This document shows, piece after piece, positions 1 through 11,978 of a DNA stretch of 64,000 bases. Made by a program: the position numbers and the translations under genes. A model generated the notes under the pieces. It ran no database searches. It saw only the letters and a program-made list of their open reading frames with translations, and was not told where the DNA came from. This DNA comes from Romanomermis culicivorax (Eukaryota > Nematoda > Enoplea > Mermithida > Mermithidae): contig CAWUHX010000125.1 of NCBI GenBank assembly GCA_963922205.1, positions 919,792 to 983,791 on the forward strand. Direction: 5' to 3'. The number at the start of each line of letters is the position of its first letter. Within the stretch, counting starts at the first letter, position 1.

Positions 1-1500
1 CGCCAAAAAATTTTGATTTCAAGGCCTAAAACGTTTGCAAAATCATTTTTTTCAGCACATTCTTGTGCAACTATCAATGATGGATCGTGATCTTTACGCC
101 ATTTGGTTGGCAAAAGAGGTCAAACATTCGCTCCATTTTCGATGTAGTATATCTTGTGTGAGTAATTTACCAATCATAATTATTCATCAAAAGAGATTGT
201 TTTCAAATAGTTTGAAGCAGAAAACGCGCCATAGGTATTTTACCTCTGACTTGAATATTTTTGATTTTGATATCCTATACGCTGGAAAATGAACGAATGA
301 ATTTTCATCTTTTCTTTCTTTTTATCTGTTCAATATTTATTTCCTGAATGAAAAGTCAAATTTTTCAGTGAATTCAATGCTGGGCAAACTAAAATTCAAA
401 AATTAGGCAAGCAACCAAGAATTCGGATTCTTCAGCCGGCAAGAACTTCTGCTATTCTGCCATGTTGATGATTTTTTAATCATTTTTAAAATGCAAAAGG
501 TTTACGTTCATGGAAGCCGAAAATTCTAAAGGACCGCAAAACGATTTTGCGAAAATAGCAAAGAAAAATCTTGACTTCCGTCAAATACGTCAAAAAACAA
601 TACAAGATCAAGCATGTATCCATAACATGCTGATGTTTAAAAGCTATAAGCATAAGCTAGGCCGAAACTTTCTAACTGTGCAACCTGAATCAAATGATTT
701 GAAAACTGGCGCGAAGCGCCCAAAAATTTTCGGTATTTCCTATTTTTAAACCCCCATGCATTTCTGGACATTAAACGCTATAACCTGATCAAAAGGGCCG
801 TCAGGCTCGGTCTATTCCCAAGTGTTTGATTCTCATGTTTTCACTTCTGAGTTGGGCTTTACTTCAACAATGCTATATGTTCTGAAATTTCCCATACTCG
901 AACATAACTTAAACAAAAACTTAAGGAAAACAAAGAAAACGAAAGAAAGAAGAAATACAAAGAAAATTTTAAGATAAAGAAAGAACAGCATGATCATAAA
1001 CCAAAACATGAACAAAGACACAGAAAAAATAAAATTGAAGAAAAAATAATAAGAAAAGAAAAATAGTTAGGTGCTGAAACAGGCGTTAAAGTGGCCAGCA
1101 GTAAAATAGCCGGCGAAGCGAAAAAGACGACTTAGGAAAAATAGGGAAAAAATTTTGATCCCGTTCGCCATTTGAGGAAAAGGCTCGGGGGAAAAATATT
1201 GGTAACAGGAGAAAATCGCAGTGCAGAAATTTTTTTTGGCTTTTCTGCACTGTGCAGAAAGTGGGTGCAGAAAAAAACACTACATGGCTCCTAATTGGCC
1301 TAAAAAGAAAACCCTGCTCAAACCTAATTGACAGATTACTTAGTAGTTAGTAATAGTTGATATTCTGCTAATTTTATTTGTGAGCAGAGGTCCCCAAGGT
1401 TAGATTTTTTAGGTAAGGGTAAAGTTGAACGGGGGTAGTGTAGCTTAATGTCCACTAAACACTTCATTTTGTCCCAAAATTAGGTACCCAGTGATCAATT
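1..1500. other. AT-rich non-coding DNA, no gene recognised
   Basis: Open frames here are under 90 codons, are rich in Phe/Lys from A/T runs, and match no family I know. A purine-rich stretch at about 905-1070 and a short repeated 'tgcagaaa' motif at about 1220-1275 are the only visible texture. Confidence 0.5.
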
Positions 1501-1663
1501 TTTAGGACTTTAAGTAGGGATAATACCATGTCATACTCCTCCTTATGGGGTTGTCTGTTTGTAGGCATGTTTTCTTATAGAATAAATTTAGTTTCAGTTG
1601 CAATGTTTATTGAGAAATTGTCAGTTATTAAGCTTGATCATCCTCCTATTTTTGTAATGAGCT

Positions 1664-1903
1664 CAGACATGCACGGCAAGAATTTGCCAGGGGGAGGGTC
1701 AATGGATTTTTTTCAGGGGGTAGGGGGGTGGTTAGCAAAAAAAACAGAAAAAAGTTCTGCACGCCTGTTTTTCATGCAAAATATGCACAAAAATCATCAA
1801 AAAAACTGTCTTGGAAAAAGTTCAGGGGGAAGTTTGACGATTTTTTGCGGCCAGGGTCTCAGGCATGGGGGTTTACCCCCCTACCCCCCTATGTGCATGT
1901 ATG
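1664..1903. mobile_element. hAT-type MITE, 240 bp, with 8-bp target duplication
   Basis: The element is bounded by a perfect 8-bp direct repeat AATGAGCT (1656-1663 and 1904-1911). Its ends are imperfect inverted repeats: left CAGACATGCACGG, right (reverse complement) CATACATGCACATAGG. The interior is G-rich on the + strand and has no coding potential. An 8-bp duplication with CA..TG ends is the hallmark of hAT superfamily non-autonomous elements. It sits inside a decayed LINE, so it inserted after the LINE. Confidence 0.8.
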
Positions 1904-1911
1904 AATGAGCT

Positions 1912-2640
1912 GTAATCCTATCTCATTCCAATTTTCTGGTTCAATGAGTCTGTCAAGTTCTGAGGCTTCCTCGGACCAAAGCAGTTCTTCTTATGTTTGA
2001 TTTGTGTCTATTCCACAAAAAATGTTTTAGTAAGTCTCCTAATGATTTTATCATTTCTGCTTGTTAAGTAATTTAATCAGGCTCTATGATATTTTGGCGA
2101 TGATTATATAGTTCCAAAGAGATATCGTCTTGCCATACTTGATAAGATTCCTTTTATCCAGAGTTGCCGTATTTCCTTGCATTTCAGAAGTTTTTACGAA
2201 AATTTTCATTCTACATTTCTGCTTTATCGTATGAGAACGTTATTCCAAGTATTTTAGTTTTATTTACAACCTCGCTTTCTTGTATACTTCCCTTCGTCAC
2301 AGAATCTGTCTTCTGTTTGATAATTTTCAAATCTGAGACGGTGGAAAATTTTGCTATCATTTCCAAAGTTTCTTTTTTGTCTTGTTTATCTTTTGTTTAT
2401 ATTTTTCGCAAATACTATAGTGTCATGAGCATACATTGATACCTGTGTGTATTTTTTTCCATACCTTGGTATTTTTCCGATTCTCTAAGCATAACAGCCA
2501 GAATTTCAATTGCACCTATAAAGAGCTATTGCGATACATGACATCCTTAGCTGACTCCTGAAGACATTTGTAATCGTTTTTTGCATATCATGCATTCATC
2601 ACAACTGCTTCAGATTTTTCGCATAATCATAGGTGGCGCG
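1912..2640 (-). pseudogene. Decayed LINE (L1-type) reverse transcriptase, C-terminal part
   Basis: Read on the - strand, this stretch carries scattered but ordered remnants of a non-LTR retrotransposon reverse transcriptase. An 'IEILAVMLRE' segment lies at about 2480-2510 and a degenerate catalytic box YAHDTIVF, for the usual YADD with one Asp replaced by His, at about 2415-2440. These are followed by 'TLEMIAKFSTVSDLKI' near 2350 and 'VNKTKILGITFSYDK' near 2240, then 'GKTISLW' and 'FLWNRHKSNIRR', the usual post-RT region. Several stops and frame changes separate the pieces, so it is not functional. The upstream half of the same RT resumes at about 6.12 kb, so this LINE has been split by later insertions. 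Confidence 0.72.
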
Positions 2641-3123
2641 ACAGCGTCAACCTATAATATACTTGGCCCTCAAATTTCATGCCCCCCCTAGAGCCAAAAC
2701 GGTAAGAGCTAGAATCTTCGGGTTTTTTGCATAATATCGGGCATAGGGGCAAACTATGGGGTGCCTTTTGTCATTTCGCCTCTATCTGCAAGTGGTGCTC
2801 GGTGGGGCCCCAAAAACAGGTAAAAACGCACTTTTTAAGGCCCCCCAGTTCCACCATGCCCAGCAATCGGTGTGCCCTATCCAACCTCCATACTTCGGCC
2901 TAAGCATCTTGGGGGTGTAATCTCAAATGCGATTTTTTTTTTGAAATATGGCCTCAATTCAATTATATGGTTGTTCAAAGTCCCGGAAAACGCCGAATTC
3001 GCCAATTTTGTTATATAATACTTATGGGTTCAAAAAAATAATTTTTTGCAGCATAATGCACTACTAATTTTTTTGCAGTTTCAATTGAACCTGTAGCCTT
3101 ATTGGGATTTTTGGGCTGCTAGG
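2641..3123. other. Non-coding insert with C/G runs
   Basis: This segment has short runs of C or G (ccccccc, ggggccccaaaa) unlike the AT-rich surroundings. No open frame or recognisable repeat ends were found. It forms the left part of the roughly 3.5 kb that separates the two halves of the LINE reverse transcriptase, so it is probably part of an inserted repeat. Confidence 0.4.
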
Positions 3124-4200
3124 GTTTTCGACCATTGGGAATTTGATGGACGCGGTCACTTTACACAAATAATTATCCCGTTTGTAAACAAGCGTATTTC
3201 CGTGATTTTTCAGTGGAGGGAGTTTTCGACCGCGGGGATTCAATAGATGTGGTCACTTTACACAGAGAATTATCCAATGTGTAAACAAGCGTATTTTCGT
3301 AATTTTTTGCTGGAAGGGGTTTTCGACCACGAGGAATTCAATAAATGTGATCACTTTACACAAAAAATTATCCCGTGAGTAAACAAGTGTATTTTCGTGA
3401 TTTTTCAGTGAAAGGGGTTTTCGACCACGGGGAATTTGATGAATGTGATCATCTTACATAAAAGAACTATCCCGGGTGTAAACAAGCGTATTTTTGTGAT
3501 TTTCTATGGAATGGGTTTTCGACTGCGGGGAATTCAATGGATGCTTCACTTTACATAAAAAAGTTATCCAGGGTGTAAACATGCGTATTGCTGTAATTTT
3601 TTTGTGAAGGGGATTTTCGACCACAATGAATTCCATGAATGTGATCACTTTACACAAAAAATTATCCCGTGAGTAAACAGGCGTATTTTCGAGATTTTTC
3701 AGTGGAAGGGGTTTTCGACCATGGGGAATTTGATGAATGCGATCATCTTACATATAAAACTATCCCGGGTGTAAACTAGTGTATTTTCGTTATTTTTTGT
3801 GGAAGGGGTTTTCGACTGCGGAAAATTCAATGGATACGTCATTTTACACAAAAATCTATCTGGGGTGTAAACAAGCATATTTTTGAGATTCTCTATGGAA
3901 GGGTTTTTCGACTGCGGGGAATTCAATGGATGCGTCACTTTACACAAAAAAATTATTCTGGATTTAACCAAGCCTATTTTCGTAATTTTTTTGTGGAAGG
4001 GGGTTTCGACCATTGGGAATTTAATGAATGCGATCACTTTACGCAAAAAAATTTTCTTTGGGAGGGGTTTTCGATCACTGAGAATTCAATGAATGTGATC
4101 ACTTTACACACTAATTCATATCGAGTAAACAAAGGTATTCCTGCGATTTTTTGGGTTGAAATATTCTAGACCATGGGGAATTCAATAGGTATGGTCATTT
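3124..4200. repeat. ~98-bp tandem repeat array, about 11 imperfect units
   Basis: Units start at each 'ttttcgacc/ttttcgact' at about 3124, 3223, 3320, 3418, 3516, 3613, 3712, 3809, 3904 and 4003, a very regular 96-99 bp step. A shortened unit near 4068 and a decayed one near 4165 follow. Each unit has the order: ttttcgac, ggggaatt(c/t)aatg, (g/t)tcactttacacaaa, attatcccg, gtaaacaagcgtatttt, cagtggaagggg. Small open frames on both strands here are products of the repeat, not genes. It looks like a minisatellite or small satellite block. Confidence 0.92.
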
Positions 4201-4394
4201 TTCAGTCTGTTTACAATGTTTTTTGAGTACTATGCAGTTTACACATCTTTTACTTTTGCCGGAAGTGAGAATTCGTAGCTTGAAGATGGTTTTTTATTGA
4301 TTTTTTTGACGTGAAGATGACCAAATTTAAAACTTCAATGTGCTTCTATGAAGGTTTTCGTGCATAGTTGAGGCGCACTGAAAAGAAGTGAACT

Positions 4395-6116
4395 AGTTTA
4401 TTAGAGAATGCCCCGATGAGGCAGAAAAAAGGAGAATATACTTGCTTCGACAGTTGCCATGGTAGAAAAAGAAGTGGACTAGATTTTTGAGAACTTGGGT
4501 CAAAGTTGGAAAAAATTCACTTTCTTTATATCGGATTTTCATTCTTTCTCAAAAAAATTGTCTATGTCTGTGAAAAAGTATATTCTGCAGCTGAGTGCAT
4601 CAACACACTTTCCAACCAAGCATGTGCATCTCTGAAATTTTTAGGAGGGTACAGGCGTGAACCTCGGTGTTTTAGCATTTTGTGAGACAAAAAATTCAAA
4701 AAAAGTTGATCAAAAAATTTTTTGCATAACAAATTTTCCAGTTTCAAAACCCTTGTGGAAGTTTATACCCCCATGTCCCCTCTCGCACATGTTTGCTTCC
4801 AACTGTGTTAAACATTTTTACTGAATTTGGTGTCAACAAAAGGAATCAATTGAGGGAATGTGGCACATAAACTTCCACTCAGCTTTTTTAGAAAAAAAAG
4901 CTACAGCACAGATTCTTCTAAGAACTAAATCGATTGTAGAAGATACGTTTCATTCACTCTATTTATATAACATATCGTATAGAATTCACTCGGTAAGTTA
5001 ACTGATTCCAAGCTACAAACAAATCTATTCTCTTCTATTTAACTATTGAACAAAATAGCATCATTCACAGTTTCTGGATTTAAACTGAAATTTGCAGAAA
5101 GAGCGCTTTTTGCGGGATTGCAAATAGGAAGCAATTTCACCCATCTTTGTCGCTCCGATCTTGCTTTCAAAAAAGTCGTACTGTTGCCGTGGGAGTGCGC
5201 GAGTAGAGTCGGGAGAACCGGGTACGGAATTTCGCGCACACTCCTAATATAGGCAGGCCTAAATCAGGTGCATTTTTGTATGCTTTACCCTGTTCTCTAA
5301 TTTGCAGATCGGTGCCCAATCACTGTAACCAAATCCCAGTTGCACTTAAGGGGTCTGAGCTCAAGCTCAAGGTAATCTCGAACAAAAAGGCCACTCGGTT
5401 TGATCTCAAGTTCGGTATAATTTGAATGTCATCCGGATCATAACGAGCTCAATGTCGAGATTATCCCCAGCTCGAGCTGTCGGGTTGCACTAAAATTTTC
5501 GCATAATTTTCTTATCTCTAAAGCAAATAAATATAAAAATTTCTGCTATTCCCAAACCCGAACTGAAACCTCAGTTTTAGTTAATCCTGAAGTGAGTATG
5601 ATTTGTGCATTGGAAGAAAATAATTTGGACACTGTGAATAGCTTAAACTTAGGATCATCAATTTAATCCTGATGTTGAGATTATCCTCATGTTGGGTTAG
5701 TGCAACGAATTTCAGGTTCCTTTATAGTTCTGAAAATGACTATAATATGCCTCCCTCACTATTTTTCAGCTAGTGTGAAAGGCAGGAGTTTTGAATTGGT
5801 CGGGAGTTAGAATGCTATCGGTTTACATTTCTTTACACTTGAAGTCAGGTGCATATAAGTTTCATATAGAAAAATTTTACTGTAGTTGATGCCAGTTGAA
5901 GGACAAAATGCACGATGCTGCAAAATATACTTTTCCACAGACATAGAAAATTTTTTTGAGAAAGAATGAAAATCCAATATAAAGAAAGTGAATTTTTTCC
6001 AACTTTGACCCAAGTTCTCAAAAATCTAGTCCACCTTTTTTCTACCATGGCAACTGTCGAAGCAAGTATATTCTCCTTTTTTCTGCCCCATCGGGGCATT
6101 TTCTAATAAACTAGTG
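4395..6116. mobile_element. Inverted-repeat (foldback/TIR) element, about 1.7 kb
   Basis: The first about 205 bp (4395-4600) reappear in inverted orientation at about 5912-6116. Both contain 'actagtttattaga', 'gaatgccccgatg', 'gaagcaagtatattctcc', 'ccatggcaactgtcgaag' and 'tatgtctgtgraaaagtatatt' on one strand or the other. The right end abuts the LINE remnant directly at about 6117. The interior has no transposase-like frame; the longest open frames are under 85 codons. I infer a non-autonomous TIR or foldback element. No clear target duplication was found, and it may be nested in a larger insert that begins near 2640. Confidence 0.75.
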
Positions 6117-7160
6117 TTTCTATGCAGGACATGACGCTTTTAATACATCTATTTTAATCTTTCCGCTCATTGAGTCAAAAGCTTTTTCCATATTTAATGA
6201 TACAGGCAAGCCCAAGTCATTTCTTCAAAAATTCAGTTAGATCTGTTGCACATCTAATACTTCCTCCAATATATCTACCAACTACAACGCTTTTTTTGAT
6301 CTTCATGTGTGATATTCTTTAAATTTTTCTAAAGTCTTTCTGCCAAGCCTTTTGCTGAGATTTTATAGTCCACGTTCAAGAGAGAGATTAGTCACTGATT
6401 TGCCAAATTTTCTTGATCTTTGTTTGGTTTGGGGATCAGTATGATAATGCTTGCTTCTTCTCTATAGATCTCGCAGTTGACCATTGACTAAGGAATGTTC
6501 ATAGATTTTGAATAAATTGTCCTTTTTTCATGAACTCCTACTGTAAAATCCCGGTAAGACAAGGTTTATTATTCTCCATACTATCTAATGCTTTCTTATA
6601 TTCAGGCGGAGTTGAAGCTTTTTTAAAGTTAAAGCAAGTTCCGATTGTTGTATTCATTTCGTTTTTATTTGATCGAAATATTCCCTGCTATTCTTCAAAG
6701 ATTCCTGTTATAGAGTTCTCCGAAAAATTTGTGTATTTCATTCAAGATTTTTTAGACTTACTCACTTCATTTCTATTAATTTTTAGCTGTATTATACTCT
6801 TTCGGTTATAATTTCCTTTTTACATAGTCAAAGGATGTTTGTTTGGGTTTTCTCCAAATAGATACCATCAGGGCCGTACGCAGGATTTTTTCATGGTGGG
6901 GGGCGGACTGAATTTTTTTTACTGAATAGCCCAAAAAAATGTTGATTTTGCGCGATACACTGTGTGCATGCTGCCTCAATGGAGGGGAGGGCGGCCGCCC
7001 CCGCTCCCCCCCCTTGTGCACGGTCCTGGATACCATCTATCTTTAGCCTTTTCTATTATATATTTTGTTTTTTGTTCTGCTATCCTCTTCAAGTGGTCTT
7101 TTACCACCAGGTATCTACTTTGAACTTCATTTTTATCATCATCCATCAAAAAACTACCCC
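6117..7160 (-). pseudogene. Decayed LINE (L1-type) reverse transcriptase, N-terminal part
   Basis: On the - strand, going from high to low coordinates, the following remnants are readable: 'KAKDRWYL' and 'FGENPNK' (the usual GEKP..F region, split by the MITE at 6869-7028), 'ALDSMENNK' (fingers, about 6590), 'LISLLNVDYKI' (about 6380), 'HEDQ', 'VVGRYIGGSIRC' (about 6260) and 'MEKAFDSM', which carries the first catalytic Asp (about 6185). This is the standard order for L1-like reverse transcriptases. Stops and frameshifts are frequent. The palm motif that should follow within about 120 codons is found only at 2.4 kb, on the far side of the inserted repeats. Confidence 0.75.
6869..7028. mobile_element. 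hAT-type MITE, 160 bp, copy 1, 8-bp TSD
   Basis: It is flanked by a perfect 8-bp duplication GATACCAT (6861-6868 and 7029-7036). The ends are inverted repeats beginning CAGGGCCGT (left) and CAGGACCGTGCACAAG (right, reverse complement). A near-identical copy with a different target duplication lies at 11350-11511, which proves mobility. The element has no coding capacity. It interrupts the LINE open frame between its 'DRWYL' and 'FGENPNK' motifs. Confidence 0.93.
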
Positions 7161-7299
7161 ATGGCCCATAGGGTTTATGTGGGGTATCACCCCAGTCTTG
7201 AGTTTAGAAATTCCTTCACTACCCTAGTAAAGGTGATTTATGAAGCCGAGTTTGAATTCAGAAGCATCATAATTTCAACCTTATGTTTTTTGAATAACT

Positions 7300-8750
7300 T
7301 ATTGTAAAATTGATGCAGCATTTTAGAATGTCAGAACCAGATAAAAAAGAAATGGCGATGCGTTGTTCAATGCCGTTACTTTTGTCTTTTGTGTTATACA
7401 TGAAGGATATGAGCTGAATTGATATCTGGAAGAAGAATTTGAGGGAAACACTGAATCATAGAACACTCCTCCAAGGTGACAGCGGACAAAAAAAAGTCAT
7501 GCCACGGGAGTAAATACTACCGACACCATATGGGATTTTACTCCTACCTAACCTTCCGAACTTGGGGATGCCTGTTCATTAACGTTTTCAACTTCTTTCT
7601 TGAGATTAGATTCTAGCCCAATGTTGTGGGGTGTGATTACAGTGAATATCATTACACCCACTTGTCCCTCCCATACATCTAGCGGGGCCTCGAGGTCTGG
7701 GGGGGGTCGGACGACTTTTTTTGGGCCGGGGATCAGTAATTCCCAAAATTTGGAGGCGGAGAGATCTCTCAAGGAAAAAAAAATCGATTTTTTAACGAAA
7801 AATAGTTCAAAAAATAGTAATTTAGAAAATTTACATTTTTGACTATTTTTTGTTCAAAAATTGACATTTTGCATGGAAAAATTAACATTTTTCAGTATTT
7901 TTCCGATCAAAAGTATGGGGGGTTCCTACGGCTAGCAAGCCATAGGATTGGAAAATCCTGGGGGGCGGTCGCCCAATGGCTAGCCATATGGTCGACGATT
8001 TCCGGGGGGGTTTCCATAGCACTTCCCACCCCCAATGACGTGTATGGTCCCTCCCTTTATATTATATGTGCATTGATGCCAATTTTGCTCTACATAAGAT
8101 CCACTGGAAAAAACGACAAAGCATAACATTACTCAGCTCGCTTTGCTTTATCGAATGCACTATAGAATGACTGACTTCAGAATTGCCACCGGACAACGTT
8201 CACTCGTGAGAAATACGACATACGCAATAGAACATACTGCTAACTCAAAAAATAACCATACTTGAAAACGACATAATTATGTAGCTTCACGTGCTTATCA
8301 AAAAGTTAATATTCGTTTCGCACAAAACTGCGTTTCAGCATAGCCGCTGTACTTCATAAATTCACGTCTTCCGGTTTGTAGTTTTTCTGTGGTTCTAAGA
8401 ATATTGTTCAGTGTTAAGGGATTCGGCTCAGCGTCTTTACTGCGTTTTATAGCCAATAATTTTCCTATTAACGGCCCCTTGGATGTTAGATTTCGCAATG
8501 TAATAATGTACATTAGACACAAGCTAAAATTTATAGAAGTGAACTTGAAATGCTCCAAGAAATACGTAACATTCAAGAAAAAAGTCCGCTACCTGCAGGA
8601 AGCAGCAGAATCTTACAGCTTTTCCAATGTGTAGCTTTTAACCTTGGCTCTCCTGCCTTAATTTATTTGATGAGCTGGAAGAATGACCCTTTTTTGTCAA
8701 GCTGCGCCTTATATAAATACTTGTTTTGTTTTGCGGCAAAACTTACCATT
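7300..8750. other. Non-coding DNA, no gene recognised
   Basis: Open frames are all under 100 codons and have no family signature. Two G-rich patches (about 7690-7725 and 7960-8010) with A/T-rich neighbours look like further MITE remnants. I could not find their ends. Earlier exons of the downstream Scribble gene may lie within or before this stretch, but I could not identify any. Confidence 0.4.
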
Positions 8751-8754
8751 AGAG

Positions 8755-9060
8755 ATGTATCGGGTCCAAAATTTTTAAAATATCGGGTCCGGGTCCAAAA
8801 TTTCAAGAATATCGGGTTCGGGTCCAAAATTTCAAGAATGTCGGGTCCGGGTTCAACAAAATAGTCGGGTCTCATTTCGGGTCCGGGTCCATTAAATTTT
8901 TGAAAACGCTTATCTGTGTGGCATACCTTCACTTTTGTGTATATCTTCATATAATAAAAACTAGAGATTTATCAAGTCCAAAATTTTTAAAATATCGGGT
9001 TCGGGTCCAACAAAACGGTCGGGTAATTTCGGGGCTCATTTCGGGTACGGATCCCCCATA
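8755..9060. repeat. Simple repeat of 'cgggtccgggtccaaaatttc' type
   Basis: Repeats of 'tatcgggtccgggtcc' and 'aaaatttcaagaa' alternate at about 8757-8890 and again at about 8968-9050. A similar patch lies at about 62280-62345. The 22-28-bp units are imperfect. It lies just 5' of the first recognisable Scribble exon and is presumably intronic. Confidence 0.75.
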
Positions 9061-9083
9061 CATCTTTACTTATCATATCAAAG

Positions 9084-11978
9084 GTATGCCAGTTCCTAAA
9101 CCGTACGTTTCTCGCATGATAACGTCCACGCCACCTCGTCCTATAGTTTTCACGTCGTCGCAGTCGACGAGCCACATAAGCTCTGCGGCACCGCTCGTGC
9201 AGGAAAACGGCGATCCCGACAGCGAATCTTGCAGGATTTTACCAACTGTTTCGCCTGAGCTCGCTAATGAAAAAATGACAGTAAGTGAAATTACTCCGTA
9301 GAACAGTTTAAAACCACCTTGATCATTTTAAGTCAAATGCAATCTAAGAAGTTCGGAATCACTCAAACAATTGGTCATGCAGTAAATATGATCCATATTC
9401 CCATTCTGTTGATCATGTCGTAGCGTTTTCGTCATCTGATTATATCAAAATGTGTGATATTTAGGGATCAATAGAAGAAAACAAAGTTACCGCCACCGAG
9501 AAAAAAGAAAAGGACCACGTTTTGATGGAATCTAAAATACCATCCGCTGCAAGAAATTCGAAGTCGACTGTAAGTATTCGTTCATCATAAAAAATGTAGT
9601 TGACTAGAAAATTCAAAACGTAATCGCGATATGTGATGAACGTTTACATGAAGAGTAATTGCTTTTCAGTCAGCTTCTTGTCAGAATGCTCCGATTGGGC
9701 AGAAAAATTTTGACTGATACCTTTTTCGAAGGTTACCGCAACCACAAACCTGACGCCGACGTCCGAATCTCATCCCGAAAAATTGACTTTCACGCGAAAG
9801 ATAGAAAAATTTCAACAAGAAATCGTTAATCAATGTAGTTTGACAGATAAGTCAAAATTGCCGACGCGTAAGCGAAATTTATTGATCCAAAGACTTGAAT
9901 AAATTTCTGATTTAGTTGCTTCACTCGCGCAATAAGTTTCGACAGTTTTCTCAAAACTTGCAGTGTTTTACGTCCGTATTTTTTGCAGATGGCCAAGATG
10001 GTACGACTTCTGTTGAATTTTGAACATTGATTTTTGAAAGATGTACCTGGCCGTTTCTGAACTGTTGAATACACAAAACAACAGATATTATCCTGAAATA
10101 CCCTCATGATTACGAAGCAAATTTCTATTCTTTTTCTCTTTACCACACTAAATTAAATGTCACTCTCTATGACTCAAAATACAACTTTGCGTTGCTCTGC
10201 AGAACCATTTTTTCTTGTATTCAACAGCGTCATATTTTTGAACTTTCAATTAGAATAAGGTACCCCCGATCAAATTCCTGTTAGTCAAAATATTTTCAAC
10301 TAATGTATTCTGGTTCTGAGGATTCGGCGATGTCATCTTTAGTTCAGCTGGCATAGGTAAACTGCAGAAAATAGGTCGTGTTGAGGATAGAAGATATCGA
10401 ATTCACATTTTACTCTTTAAATTTCAGTGAACAAAGTACCTCAATCACGATCTGTGGAAAAAAGTGACGTACCAATTAATGATAGCAGAAATCGCGTGAA
10501 GGAAGATGTAGCGAATCAGGTTAATGATAAGTACGTACCCGTATTCCTTCGTGGATATGCTATCTATTAATTTACTTTATACATCTCATGGAATCGAATT
10601 TTATGATATTTTGCGCATCAGGTGACAATTTTTATCCCGTAAGCGTAATAGAAAAACTGTTTTCTTTCCACTAACTCAGCTGTAGCTGAAGATTTATGAC
10701 TAGTAGATTTTCTATGAGAATTTCGTTTTTATTTAGTACTGCCTGCAATAACTCTCCGTCAGGCTCGGCTGTACCTTCCATTGTGCGAACGAAAAAAGCA
10801 GAAAATCGTCTCAAATTTCAACATACGTCAGATGATTCACCAGACTTAGGCGAAAGCTTAAGCCCGGCAGAATTGCGTGCGTTAGAAGCGGCTAAACGAG
10901 CAGAATGGAGGAAGGCAAGGTGCGAAAAAGAGGAAAAATATTCGACTAAAGCATAATTTCACGAAACGTCGTTGGCCTTTGAAACATTGAATAAAAAAGC
11001 TTTTGGTATTAAGTTGTTAGACGATTATATCTCGACTAAAATCTGGTTTTGCTTTGTCGAAAACTTCTGAACAACAATATTTTTGTTGTCATTGTTTTCA
11101 CGAGTTAAGTACTCAGAAACTTTCTCGATTAAGTCTTTATTAGAGTTTTAGAGCTTTCCTCTTTTGTAATGAATTCTTTATTGCTCTTCAAATTGTAATT
11201 GCTTGTATTTTTGTAACAATCGATCGCTTTTTTTAGGTTAAAATCGCTTGAAAGAGATGCCCTGAAAGCCGAAAAAGTCATGTTGCGAGTCAGAGATATT
11301 TCTCAGGAGAAGGACCACGATTGTAACGAAGTAAATACATGTATCTGCGCAGGCCCATGCGCAGGATTTTTTCATGGGGGGGGGGGCGGACTAGGTTTTT
11401 TTACTGAATAGCCACAAAAAATGTTGATTTTATACGGATATACTGTGTGCATGCTGCCTCAAAGGGGGGCGGCCGCCCCCCCCCCGCCCGCCACTCTTGT
11501 GCACGGCCCTGTATCTGCGTATTATGAAACTATACCTTCTCTATGATATGAGGAAGTATTTGAATATCTCCATTTCATGCTGTAGGTACCATAGAGAATG
11601 TTATGTTCACATTCTCTGTTCAACAACGCGATGCATTCAGACGTGTTTCTACGTAAATTGCTCCCGCTTGTGCTTCTCATGAATTTAATATTACGGCAGG
11701 AGTAGAGTTTCAAAGGAGCCAATTTTACAACCTAGATTTTTGAGTTATCAGATTATATGGAAATTTGTGCACAAATAATTTTTTATGAATTTGTTTTTTG
11801 ATTTTATGTGGTTTATTATAATGATTTCAATATTCTGCTCAAGTTGTTTCTGTTAAATTGAATATCCCATTCGTAGTCGTTCCTATTTTTTTAGGATTTT
11901 GCTGCAGATAATGTTGAATGCGATGAATTAGATTATGGCGATGAAAGTGCTCATCTCGCTGGAAGAAAGCCGTCTTAA
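9084..11978 (+). CDS. scrib: Scribble-family cell polarity protein, C-terminal exons
   Basis: Seven exons give one continuous frame to a TAA at 11976-11978: 9084(or 9093)-9280, 9465-9569, 9732(?)-9867, 10428-10530, 10737-10919, 11237-11330 and 11895-11978. Donors are gtaagt, gtaagt, gtaagc, gtacgt, gtgcga and gtaaat. Acceptors are mostly tttttag or atttcag, and all phases agree. Exon five encodes LSPAELRALEAAKRAEW and exon six begins LKSLERDALKAEKVM; this pair is the conserved block near the C-terminus of Scribble (LRR plus PDZ scaffold of the Scribble/Dlg/Lgl module at basolateral and septate junctions). The LRR and PDZ exons must lie upstream of what I can recognise. The acceptor of exon three (tttcgaag) is weak; a better acceptor at 9668-9669 leads to a stop. 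The 27-residue last exon is acidic and lacks a PDZ-ligand ending. Confidence 0.85.
11350..11511. mobile_element. hAT-type MITE, 162 bp, copy 2, in last Scribble intron
   Basis: It is the same family as the element at 6869-7028: it starts CAGGCCCATGCGCAGGA and ends ..TGTGCACGGCCCTG. It is flanked by a perfect 8-bp duplication TATCTGCG (11342-11349 and 11512-11519). Differences from copy 1 are a few substitutions and changed G/C run lengths. It lies in the intron 11331-11894 of the Scribble gene, so it does not alter the coding sequence. Confidence 0.93.

Noticed and set aside
5039-5252. Overlapping 66- and 68-codon frames on opposite strands
   Set aside because: Inside the inverted-repeat element, no recognisable motif, open in both directions.
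7548-8126. Short frames such as 7839-8126 considered as upstream exons
   Set aside because: No domain similarity, and no splice sites in phase with the Scribble exons.
10696-10956. Stand-alone 86-codon gene
   Set aside because: It is a Scribble exon (10737-10919) read through its splice sites.
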